From positions 1-63,689 of the forward strand of contig JALGUJ010000014.1 in assembly GCA_029820945.1 (NCBI GenBank): a stretch of DNA of 63,689 nt, in the 5' to 3' direction. Shown one piece after another: positions 39,501-46,871 of the stretch. A program made the position numbers and the translations under genes. Position 1 is the first letter of the stretch; every line of letters begins with the position of its first letter. This stretch comes from Candidatus Zipacnadia bacterium. Lineage in GTDB: Bacteria; Armatimonadota; Zipacnadia; Zipacnadales; UBA5352. A model generated the notes under the pieces. That model saw only the letters and a program-made list of their open reading frames with translations. It had not been told where the DNA came from and ran no database searches.

Positions 39501-41317
39501 AAGCTCTCACGCCGCTGGAACTCCAGTACCGTGCCCTCCACGTCCTCGAGGTCGTCCATCTTCTTGAGGGCCTCGACGCGCTTGAGTGCCCTGTCACCAA
39601 GCGTTATGTCACCCAGGAAGCGGTAGAGCAGGTTCACGAGCATCTGGTTCTGGACGACCAGGTTGTCCATGCTCAGCCGGTCCACGGTGTCCAGGGGGGT
39701 GTCGGCGTAATGGCGTGCGTCATTGACGGTGGTGAAGGTGATGCCCGGCCGGCCACCCCGGATGATCATCTCGTGGTCGAAGGCGATCTTGCCGGGGAAG
39801 AAGGTGTGCCACTCCCGGCCCTTGATTGGGTTGATGCCGTCAACGAAGTGCTCCTCGACACTCAGGCCCAGCGCGGCCGCCATCCTCTCGGCGTCCTGTG
39901 AGAACTGCTTGCCCAGCGGCGAGTAGAAGCGGAGCAGATGGGCCTGCGCGAAGTACCAGCCCACCTGGAAGGCGCCCAGGGTCGGCGTGTGGGTGCTCAG
40001 GTCGAGCCCGATGAACAGGTGCACCGTCTTGAACTGGTCGATGGCCTCCCAGATGGTCATCTCGTGCTTCTTGCGCTCGATGTCCTCGCGCAGCCGCGCC
40101 ACGCGTGCCTCCGCGGCCTCCGCGGAGAGCTCGAGCTGGCCGACGTTGATGCGGCTGGCCATCTCCTCCCGGCGCTCGAGTTGCGCCGGGCTCAGGGTGG
40201 CCTTTTCCGCGGCCAGCTCCTGGCGGCGGCGATCCATCTTCTCGATCTCCTTGAGCGTATCGCCCAGCGCCCGCTCAAGCGTCGCCAGCTCCCGCTTCAT
40301 CTCGTCGTAGCGCTCGCGCCGCAGCTTGGTCTTGCGCGGCTCCTTGCCCCAGAGGTTGACGAACTCGCGCGCGCCACTGAGCGCCTCGAAGTGGCCGCTG
40401 CAGGCCAGGAAGATCACGCTGCGCTTGGGGCGGAACCGCTCCTGGCTGAAGACCTCCGCCAGTTCGAGCAGCGTCGCCATCGAGACGGCGTTCTCAGCAC
40501 CGGGCGCGAGACTCGGGACCACGGAGACCGAGTCGTAGTAGGCCTCGATGATGATGGCCTCGTCCCGAAGCTGCGGGTCGCTGCCCTCCAGGATGCCGAT
40601 GATGTTGCGGTTGATCTTGTTCTCCCAGCGGAACCCGGAGGTGAGCTTCGCCGTGACGTCGCCTGACTCCGCGGCGGCGGTCAGCTCTCTGGCGTCATCG
40701 CGAGAGAGCCAGAAGCGGGGCACGTCCACCGGGACGCGCAGCCACTTCATCTCCGCTTCGCCCCGACTGGTGTCCTCGGGCTCAATGAGCACGACGGCGC
40801 TGGCGCCCAACAGCGGCACGTTCAGCCAGTTCTGCCCGTTGTTGAAGTCCATCAGCACGATGGCGTCCTCCACGGGCATGCCGTTGAAGTCCGACAGCGT
40901 GCCGTCCTCGACGTAGATGATCGGGCCCTCGAGGCCCTCCTCGGGAACCGCCGCCGTGCGGCACAGGTTGGGCCAGAGGCCGTGCACCCGGTACGAGCGG
41001 CCCTCCACCTCAAGCTCGGAGCTCTCCTCGAGCGGTGTCGGCAGCTTGAACTCCTGGACGTACGTCTCCATGCCCAGGTCCTCGAAGCGCTCGAGGATGT
41101 AGTCGGCGGCCTCCTCGTTCCCGGGATATCCCGAGACGCGTGAGCCGAAGGCGACCAGGTCCTCGATGCTCGACGTCAGCCGCTCAGGCGAGATCTGCGC
41201 GGCCAGGTCACGCACGGCGGCCGCGGACCAGCCGCGGTCGGCCGTCGCCAGGGAGATGAGCGCCACAAGGGCGATCAGCGCGCACAGGCCCCGCGTTCGC
41301 CGTCCGAAGAGTGTCAT
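36560..41317 (-). CDS. Giant fusion: degenerate M28 peptidase-like ectodomain plus FtsX permease
   Basis: A 1585-residue membrane protein. A signal peptide or anchor (about 1-31) precedes an M28/PA-like ectodomain (about 35-520). Zinc positions are altered: the usual A-H-Y-D-S reads EAYYDS (258-263), so the His is Tyr; the bridging Asp is Glu in PGAENAVS; and the catalytic Glu-Glu is SGHFEALSGAREFV (307-320). A coiled coil (about 330-425) interrupts the domain. After a mixed region (about 560-880) come three or four helices (about 890-1000). Then an FtsX/MacB permease follows: a first helix in RKARTALTAVTLILLTFTVL, a periplasmic domain, and LETMLIPILIAALIVLNTML, GIYSSLGLAPSHIGILFLAE and a last helix ending in VYPSKKASEIASPG. 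No ABC ATPase partner is adjacent. Probably envelope remodelling or transport with a non-catalytic peptidase fold. Confidence 0.75.
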   Translation of the reverse strand: MTLFGRRTRGLCALIALVALISLATADRGWSAAAVRDLAAQISPERLTSSIEDLVAFGSRVSGYPGNEEAADYILERFEDLGMETYVQEFKLPTPLEESSELEVEGRSYRVHGLWPNLCRTAAVPEEGLEGPIIYVEDGTLSDFNGMPVEDAIVLMDFNNGQNWLNVPLLGASAVVLIEPEDTSRGEAEMKWLRVPVDVPRFWLSRDDARELTAAAESGDVTAKLTSGFRWENKINRNIIGILEGSDPQLRDEAIIIEAYYDSVSVVPSLAPGAENAVSMATLLELAEVFSQERFRPKRSVIFLACSGHFEALSGAREFVNLWGKEPRKTKLRRERYDEMKRELATLERALGDTLKEIEKMDRRRQELAAEKATLSPAQLERREEMASRINVGQLELSAEAAEARVARLREDIERKKHEMTIWEAIDQFKTVHLFIGLDLSTHTPTLGAFQVGWYFAQAHLLRFYSPLGKQFSQDAERMAAALGLSVEEHFVDGINPIKGREWHTFFPGKIAFDHEMIIRGGRPGITFTTVNDARHYADTPLDTVDRLSMDNLVVQNQMLVNLLYRFLGDITLGDRALKRVEALKKMDDLEDVEGTVLEFQRRESFVPNSPVPGSLVLIQGQYRIMMGVHTTVWAMANETSEFLIRGEMASRGAQLEAYNFDPDSGEITYAPDRGTDGDKKYPRDVYGRAGLKRPVIVFPCAATDLFDLMDERYFQTLEKVFVYDANDYSEPISYGYSINEIKVAAEFPSYVEPCAVIYVVPGMDFQVTMSMGLVGIRMVAINATPAKPTGIGFPAGEISSIPMTPLQIAHDMWNIDEFRINKLKRHGIANQRVLELHDTARMSLDAADKAFKEKRYDAAVAAARHAWGYESRAYPDVQRTAEDVVKGVLFYLAILLPFAFFGERLFVHARTIITQIIGTVVVFIIVFIALALVHPAFALTNSPPIILLAFIVMALAVLVISIVTMKFNQELKSMKQSRGGVHEADVGRLSVAGAAFSLGIANMRRRKARTALTAVTLILLTFTVLSFTSVKSFLRSNEIRLSHKPSYQGIMLRDRSWLSLEAPTAEIIANELEDEATVSPRAWYSSADLEKELMVDISLASDLSRTYTVNAILGLSPQEQEVMDAEEMLVAGRWIEEGEKNVILLPESVAETLGISARQVGGATVKLFGADFRVIGIIDEAKMRDTIDLDGEPMTPVNYAMLRPEVIEELKRQAERRSQLGSSGAQSLLQEYKHYGPEKLAVIPYQTALEMGGTLRSVSVRFEESKQVAETVTTMMKRFALSLYAGVGGTSYLFSSVGMTTASGLETMLIPILIAALIVLNTMLGAVYERTTEIGIYSSLGLAPSHIGILFLAEASVFANLGAIVGYLLGQVLSKSIQVFDIQAGVELNYSSMSAVGVTILVVVVVLLSTVYPSKKASEIASPGIARKWELPEPEGDLLTVRLPFTVTGRDAFGVAAFLQEYFSEYVGYAGGEFLAEDVRLEPLGDEPEDGIAVRLRMWLAPYDLGVSQDFSLACLPTEDEGIFAIEIRLTRLAGDITSWKKTNSLFLSSIRKQFLIWRTVPQGEKVAYADRGEQVVEEGAIVT

Positions 41318-41386
41318 TTCAGTGCTTCCTCCTCGTCTGTGACTGCCCCCCGCCCCCGCATCGGTTGTCGCCTCGTGATCGCGACC

Positions 41387-43429
41387 TCAACCGAAGTGAA
41401 CCACGTAGCGACGGTACATCTCGTTGACAATGCTTAGCCATCCCCAGACCAGGCCGGCGGTGAAGAAGTGGCCGATCACGATTCCCAGGAAGAAGGGAAT
41501 CAGGCGGCGGTACATCCCCATGCCGCCAATGCGCAGGACCAGAACCTTAATGACCCAGACGATGAAGAATGGGCCCCATAGAGGGTAGCCGTAGGCGGTG
41601 ACCATGGCGAACCCGAGCGGGTGCAGAGGAAAACGCAGGAAGATGGAACGTAGCGCGATAAGCCCTGCCGCCACCAGAAAGCCCACCCCCGCGGCTGCCG
41701 TCCGCGCGCGATCGGGTTCCTTGTGCCCCCGCATGAAGCTCGAGAGCTCTTCGTACTCCTGCGTCGCCAGCCGCGTGCGGTATCCCCCCTGGGTCGTGCC
41801 ACCCTCCAGTATGTTCGCCCCGTGCATGTAGTACGCCTGCAAGTGTATCACATAGGCCCCGGCCAGTCCAACCACCAGGGCCACTAGCAGCCACAGCGCC
41901 ATGGTGCGCTGCTTGATGCGCGCCTCGTCCGCGATCTTCGTCGCCTCGATCTGATAGGCCATCATGGACTGGAAGTAGCCGCGCGAGAGGAACATCAGCA
42001 GCGAGAAGATGGTCAGGTTCGACCAGCCGCCGAAGCGCTGGTAGGGCTCGGACCCGGCGATGCTGATCATCATCCGCTTGTGCTGGTAGAAGGGGAAGAG
42101 CCAGACCATGGCCGCCCCGGCCTCCGCCCGTGCCCGGGCATACACGAGCGAGAACAGCAGGAAGAGCCCCAGGTAGATGACCGCCGTCCACAGCGCCATG
42201 CCCGCCGCGCTGGTCCACACCAGCATCAAGCCCATCCCCACCACCAGGCCGATGGCCGCCTGGCGGTAGCTCATGGGCTCGTTAGTGTCATCGACCGACC
42301 GGACGGCCGTGAACGCTTTGCGGAACACGTTCCCCAGGTGCTCGCGGGCGACGACGATCAGGAAGATCCCCAGGGCCAGGTAGGAGCCGAAGGACTGCTC
42401 CTGGACGAAGGGGAAGCCGGCGATGTCGTATCCCGCCGCGACCTGGAAGACGTTGGCGAGCCGCAGCGCGATGTAGAAGACCCACACCGAGAAGGTGATG
42501 TCGGTCGGCACCAGGTAGCCCAGGCCGAAGTTCTCGGGCCGCCAGGCGATGGTAAGGGGCCGGATGGCCGACCACGGGCGCTCCGTGAACAGCGCGCCCA
42601 GGTCCTTGCCCCGCCCCATGGCCGGAACCGCCGGGTTCCAGGCATTGAGGATGTTCATCACGTTGTAGATGGCGGCGATGGCGAAGCCTGCCCACATGGC
42701 GCCGCTCTTGAAGAAGCTCAGCGCAGCCGCCGGACGGTCTCCCCCCGCTATCTCCATCACCAGATGCACGATCGGGAAGGTCAGCCGCTCCCGCTCGACC
42801 CACTGGCGGCGGAACATGGTCATGAGCGACAGCATGGCCACGAAGGCCGCCAGCAGCAGCACCGTCCAGGACAGCAGCGGGACCATCCACGCCCCCCAGG
42901 GCACGACGGCCCACTCCAGCAGCCACTCGGGCATCCCTGTCGCCGTCAGCGCCATATCGGAGGCCTCGTACATCTGCCGGATGACCTCCGGCTCCTGAGG
43001 CGTGATCCAGTCGGGGATGTGCTTCTGGAACTCGGCGAAGTTGTTCTCGGGTGTCGCGAAGTAGAACAGCGCCGTGCAGTTGGGGAACAGCATCCGCGCC
43101 ACGCCCACCGAGGACATCGACACCGCGATGCACAGGAAGGCGTAGACCATCAGCACCCCTGGCCGGCTGAGCCGCAGCCACCGCGGGAGCCTCGCCGTCA
43201 GCGGCAGGAGCAGCGTCAGCACGAGCAACGCCCCGACGGCAGGCACCACCGGAACGCTCTCCCCAAGCTGCGCGCCGTGGCCGACCAGCCCAGCGTGCTT
43301 CATCCATACCAGCGACAGGACCAGGAAGAGCGCCGCCAGCACGACGGCGCGCCAGGACAGGCCATACAGCTCCCGGCCCCGCTCTTCCCGCTTATCCGGC
43401 GTCTCACCGGTCTGCTGCTCTATAGCCAC
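41387..43429 (-). CDS. Large polytopic membrane protein, DUF6785/DUF6784-like
   Basis: About 680 residues with roughly 14-16 membrane helices and no recognised catalytic motif. A hydrophilic N-terminus (REERGRELYGLSWRAVVLAA) leads into paired helices. Characteristic is FRRQWVERERLTFPIVHLVM (about 205-225), which I associate with the DUF6785 family found in Planctomycetota, Verrucomicrobiota and Armatimonadota, distantly like oligopeptide (OPT) transporters. Function unknown; a transporter is the natural guess. GTG 43429 has AGAGG nine bases upstream; a TTG at 43435 is the alternative. It lies 69 bases before the M28/FtsX gene, so the two may work together. Confidence 0.6.
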   Translation of the reverse strand: MAIEQQTGETPDKREERGRELYGLSWRAVVLAALFLVLSLVWMKHAGLVGHGAQLGESVPVVPAVGALLVLTLLLPLTARLPRWLRLSRPGVLMVYAFLCIAVSMSSVGVARMLFPNCTALFYFATPENNFAEFQKHIPDWITPQEPEVIRQMYEASDMALTATGMPEWLLEWAVVPWGAWMVPLLSWTVLLLAAFVAMLSLMTMFRRQWVERERLTFPIVHLVMEIAGGDRPAAALSFFKSGAMWAGFAIAAIYNVMNILNAWNPAVPAMGRGKDLGALFTERPWSAIRPLTIAWRPENFGLGYLVPTDITFSVWVFYIALRLANVFQVAAGYDIAGFPFVQEQSFGSYLALGIFLIVVAREHLGNVFRKAFTAVRSVDDTNEPMSYRQAAIGLVVGMGLMLVWTSAAGMALWTAVIYLGLFLLFSLVYARARAEAGAAMVWLFPFYQHKRMMISIAGSEPYQRFGGWSNLTIFSLLMFLSRGYFQSMMAYQIEATKIADEARIKQRTMALWLLVALVVGLAGAYVIHLQAYYMHGANILEGGTTQGGYRTRLATQEYEELSSFMRGHKEPDRARTAAAGVGFLVAAGLIALRSIFLRFPLHPLGFAMVTAYGYPLWGPFFIVWVIKVLVLRIGGMGMYRRLIPFFLGIVIGHFFTAGLVWGWLSIVNEMYRRYVVHFG

Positions 43430-43459
43430 ATGCAACGACCTCTGCCGAGCGTCCCGAGC

Positions 43460-43489
43460 TTGACTTCCTCAAAGGGCATCTGCTATTCT
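43460..43489 (+). promoter_or_regulatory. Sigma-70 extended -10 promoter of the zinc-ribbon gene
   Basis: TTGACT (43460-43465), 18 bases, TGC-TATTCT (-10 at 43484-43489). The match to the trp promoter (TTGACT-N18 with TGC-TATCGT) is close. It leaves a leader of about 180 bases. Confidence 0.6.
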
Positions 43490-43675
43490 CCCCGTGTTGC
43501 GACAGCACCTCCGCCGAGCCGGAAATTCCGCTCAGACCGACCGAGGAACACAGCCGCGACATCTTCCGCCCGCACCCGCCGCGCGGCCCACGCCGCGCCG
43601 GCCTCTCATCGAACGCGCCCTTCGCTCAACCCGCTCGGCCGGCAGCCGGCTCGCAGCAGACGGGAAGAGAGATCC

Positions 43676-44485
43676 ATGGCCTCTATGATCTGCCCGAAGT
43701 GCGGCGCTATCGTGCAACAGACCGACACGCACTGCATGGAGTGCGGCTGCAACATCGCCGAGGCCGAGCGTGAGCTTGCACGCCGCGAGAAGGAGGCGCG
43801 CGGCGGCGGGCCGGCGCTCAAAGATGACCACAGGCCACAGGGCGCCGCGGCAGGGATGGCCGAACCCGGCGAAACCTCTGAGAAGGTGCGCCTTAAAGCG
43901 TTCGACAAGCAGCTCGCGGCCAAGCTGAAGGCCGAGCGCGCCGCCGTGGTCGTCACCGCCATCATCGCCCTGGTGCTGGGTGCGGGCGTGCTCCTTGCCG
44001 GCCTGAAGGGACTCGGCAGCGCTGGCGGAGTGGAGGCCCTCAAGGCCCTCAGCTACGCCGACCTGCGCGCCATGGGCCTGGGCGCATTCGCCGACCGCAC
44101 CTTCATCGCAACCCTCACCATCCTGCTGGGCCTCGCGGGCCTGCTGTGCGCCGGCGGGCAGATCCACCGCTTCGTTATAGCGCAGAAGGCCATAGCGCAG
44201 GTACATCGGGGCGAGCGGCCCGAGGTCGTGGGCATCAGCGAAGCCACGGCCATCGGCCTGATCATCGCCTCCTTCGTCTGCCCGCCACTGGCTATCGTCC
44301 TGGGCATCATTTTCAAGCTCGGCCAGGATGAGAACACCAAGCGCCTGGGCGGCCAGATGATCAGGAGCGCGCTTATCGCCATCGCCATCGTCGTCGCGCA
44401 CCTGATCTGGAACGCCATCGCGAGCTTCGCCGCGCGCGGCGCCGCCACGCCGGCGGCAAAGGCCGTCACCAATGGCGTGGAGTGA
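43676..44485 (+). CDS. Zinc-ribbon membrane protein
   Basis: A 269-residue protein. The N-terminus has a double-Cys zinc ribbon, MICPKCGAIVQQTDTHCMEC (about 4-23), as in many small regulatory or membrane proteins. A charged linker (about 30-90) and four membrane helices follow (about 93-115, 145-165, 190-215, 235-255). FVCPPLAIVLGIIFKLGQDE is a DUF4190-like helix pair. Function unknown; zinc ribbons of this kind often bind nucleic acid or other proteins, here at the membrane. ATG 43676 is used; an ATG nine bases later is possible. Confidence 0.7.
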   Translation: MASMICPKCGAIVQQTDTHCMECGCNIAEAERELARREKEARGGGPALKDDHRPQGAAAGMAEPGETSEKVRLKAFDKQLAAKLKAERAAVVVTAIIALVLGAGVLLAGLKGLGSAGGVEALKALSYADLRAMGLGAFADRTFIATLTILLGLAGLLCAGGQIHRFVIAQKAIAQVHRGERPEVVGISEATAIGLIIASFVCPPLAIVLGIIFKLGQDENTKRLGGQMIRSALIAIAIVVAHLIWNAIASFAARGAATPAAKAVTNGVE

Positions 44486-44677
44486 CCGGGCGCGCGCTGG
44501 CCGCCAAGCGGCTTGCAGGCCAACCCGCCCTACAGCGTATGCGGACGCCGCAGGCCCGCGCATCCACGTTTGCGTCGGCAGGTGCCGTCAGCGGTCCGCC
44601 GGGCCGGATTCCCCGTGATAGTCCGCGCGAAACCAACCGCGCGCTCCGGCCGTCTGAGCATGTGGAGGGTGGATGCC

Positions 44678-45433
44678 ATGTTCGCGCCTAATAGGTTCCT
44701 CATCGTCGTCGCCACGCTTCTCGCCATCGCGCTGCCCGTGGGGGCGGAGGACTTCTGGTTCGCGGCGGTTGCCGACACGCACATCCGCGACGAGGCCAGC
44801 GCCGAGATCGTCCGCGACGCCATCGACATGATCAACGCCGATGGGCGCATCGAGTTCAGCCTGTGGCTGGGCGACATCACGGACCGCTCCACCGAGCCCG
44901 AGTTCATCGTCTCCAGGCAGACGCTCGAGCGGTGCGACAGGCCCTGGTACCCGGTGCGGGGCAACCACGACGTCAAGGATGGCCTCTACGAGAAGTACTT
45001 CGGCGAGCTGAACTACTCCTTCGAGCATGGCGGCTGGAAGTTCCTGATGCTGGACAGCAACGGGCCGAAGGAGACGCTCATCGACGAGGCCCGCATGCAA
45101 TGGCTGCGCGAGCAGATCGCGGCCACCGATCCCGGCACGCCGATGGTCCTGTGCTGCCACCACCCGCTGATCCTCGGGGGCATCGTCCCGCTCGTGGGCG
45201 CGCCGGAGATCCTGGCGCTCTTCGAGCGGCATAGCCTCAAGGCGGTCCTGGTCGGGCACCTGCACACGAACCAGGAGCACACGGTCGATGGCGTGCTGCA
45301 CACCGTCAACGCCTGCTGCGCCACGACGCGCGGCAACATCGACGGCGACCCCCGGCGCGGCTACCGGCTGTTTCACTGCTGCGACGGCGAGATCAGCACG
45401 GAGTTCATGACCGTCCGCGAGATCGCCGAATAG
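44678..45433 (+). CDS. Secreted calcineurin-type metallophosphoesterase
   Basis: A 251-residue protein with a signal peptide (about 1-23). All five metallophosphoesterase blocks are present: AVADTHIRD (Asp33, His35), LGDITD (Asp66), GNHD (Asn96, His97), CCHHP (His161) and GHLHT (His194, His196). It hydrolyses a phosphate ester outside the cytoplasm; the substrate is unknown (phosphodiester, nucleotide or phytate-like). ATG 44678 has GGAGG nine bases upstream. The 192-base gap after the zinc-ribbon gene shows no promoter I can defend. It converges with the Gfo/Idh gene, with 18 bases between stops. Confidence 0.88.
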   Translation: MFAPNRFLIVVATLLAIALPVGAEDFWFAAVADTHIRDEASAEIVRDAIDMINADGRIEFSLWLGDITDRSTEPEFIVSRQTLERCDRPWYPVRGNHDVKDGLYEKYFGELNYSFEHGGWKFLMLDSNGPKETLIDEARMQWLREQIAATDPGTPMVLCCHHPLILGGIVPLVGAPEILALFERHSLKAVLVGHLHTNQEHTVDGVLHTVNACCATTRGNIDGDPRRGYRLFHCCDGEISTEFMTVREIAE

Positions 45434-45451
45434 CTGCGACGGGCGGCCGCC

Positions 45452-46639
45452 TCAGAAGCTCACCTCGGGCGGCGGGGGGATCTCTACCGGCTCGCCGGTC
45501 TCGATGGACACCTCGGCCGCCGCGCCCACGCAGGTCGCGTCGCGGGCGGCGATGGTCTGGGTGATGTCCATCTTCTCGGGGTCGCGCACCCAGTCCAGGA
45601 AGGCCTGCTGGATGAGCGGGTCGCCGCCGCCGTGGCCACCGCCGGTCGAGCGCGGGTGCCACTCGTCGACATGGTCGGTGTGGCGGTACTGGTTGCGGAT
45701 GACGAAGTTGCACTCGTTGTTGTACTGAGCGTACATCTTGCCGTCGGCCCCCACGAACCAGAAGTCGCGCGTGTACTCTGGCGTGAAGTGGCATTCGGTA
45801 TAGACCGCGCTCTTGCCCGACTCGTAGGTGATGATGACCTGCGAGTTGTCGTTCACGTCCGCCTCCTCGGCGAAGACGCACAGGTCGTCCTTCTCGACGG
45901 TCACCCCGTAGTCCATCAGGAAGCGGTCGTGCCGGACGAAGAACGGGCACTCGCCGGCCTGCTCGCAGTCGCGGCAGCGCTTGTCGTTCGGCGCGTCGCC
46001 GCCGTAGTAGGCCAGGCTGCCGGTGGCGTAGACCTTCGTGGGGCGCCCGGCGTCCATGAACCAGTTCAGCAGGTCGATGGTGTGAACGCCCTTCTGCATC
46101 AGCAGCGAGACCGTATAGGCCTTGGTGCGCTGCCGATCGTGATAGAAGTAGTTGCCCCCCACCGAGACGTTGTCCACCGCGATCCCGGTCATGATCTCCC
46201 CGAGCATCCCCTCGTCGATGATCTCGCGCATGCGCAGGAAGATCGCCGAGTAGCGCAGCTCCAGGCCAACGCACAGGACCGTCCCGGCTCGCTCCCACGC
46301 GCGGATGATGTCGTCCGCGTCGGAGACCGACTGCGCGATGGGCTTTTCGAGCAGCACGTGCTTCCCGTAGCCGAACGCCTGCACGGCGTTGTCACGGTGC
46401 GCGAAGTCGGGGGAGGCGATGACGACGCTGGGCATGTCCTCTCGCGAGAGGAACTCGTCGAGGTCGGCGTAGTAGTCGATGCTATCGCCGAACATGGGCC
46501 GGCACTTGTCGAGCGCCTCAGGGTCGGGGTCGGCGATCGCGACCAACTCCGCCTCGCGATGGTTGTCGTAGGCGCGGGCGAAGTAGCGCCCCCGCCCGCC
46601 CATGCCGATCACGCCGAGTCGGACTGTGTCCTGCGACAT
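45452..46639 (-). CDS. Gfo/Idh/MocA-family oxidoreductase
   Basis: A 395-residue NAD(P)-dependent oxidoreductase. RLGVIGMGGRGRYFARAYDN (about 6-25) is the Rossmann motif; VLLEKPIAQSVSDADDIIRA gives the EKP Lys; and LLMQKGVHTIDLLNWFMDAG (about 185-204) is the substrate motif with its catalytic His. An insert rich in Cys (KRCRDCEQAGECPFFV, about 218-233) could bind metal, which is unusual for the family. GGAGGA precedes the ATG. It follows the polysaccharide-lyase-like gene, which suggests sugar catabolism. The exact substrate cannot be told. Confidence 0.88.
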   Translation of the reverse strand: MSQDTVRLGVIGMGGRGRYFARAYDNHREAELVAIADPDPEALDKCRPMFGDSIDYYADLDEFLSREDMPSVVIASPDFAHRDNAVQAFGYGKHVLLEKPIAQSVSDADDIIRAWERAGTVLCVGLELRYSAIFLRMREIIDEGMLGEIMTGIAVDNVSVGGNYFYHDRQRTKAYTVSLLMQKGVHTIDLLNWFMDAGRPTKVYATGSLAYYGGDAPNDKRCRDCEQAGECPFFVRHDRFLMDYGVTVEKDDLCVFAEEADVNDNSQVIITYESGKSAVYTECHFTPEYTRDFWFVGADGKMYAQYNNECNFVIRNQYRHTDHVDEWHPRSTGGGHGGGDPLIQQAFLDWVRDPEKMDITQTIAARDATCVGAAAEVSIETGEPVEIPPPPEVSF

Positions 46640-46680
46640 GGTCTCGTCCTCCGGTCAGTTCCGTTGAGTTGTCGTCGGAG

Positions 46681-46753
46681 GGGCCGGCCCGAGCGAAGCG
46701 AGGGCTGAGGTCCACGAGCGTTAGTGAGAGGACCTCAGTCGCCTGACCGGCCC
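46681..46753. repeat. Nested inverted repeat between two carbohydrate genes
   Basis: Inner arms CTGAGGTCC (46705-46713) and GGACCTCAG (46730-46738) sit inside outer arms GGGCCGG (46681-46687) and CCGGCCC (46747-46753). The inner loop also carries GAGCG-type repeats. It lies 118-190 bases after the heparinase-like stop and may end that transcript. Confidence 0.5.
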
Positions 46754-46871
46754 GTCGTTCTTGCGGCTCCTGAATAGGTCTGCGCATGACCGTCGCGCCT
46801 CGCCGCCGCTACAGCCGTCACGCAGGCGGGGCCAGACCCACCGGCGGGCCGGACAGGCGTCCGGCCTCGCG

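Noticed and set aside
42080..44485. An 801-codon plus-strand frame running into the zinc-ribbon gene
   Set aside because: Only the part from 43676 is real. The upstream portion is antisense to the DUF6785-like gene and is His/Arg/Gln-rich low-complexity sequence.
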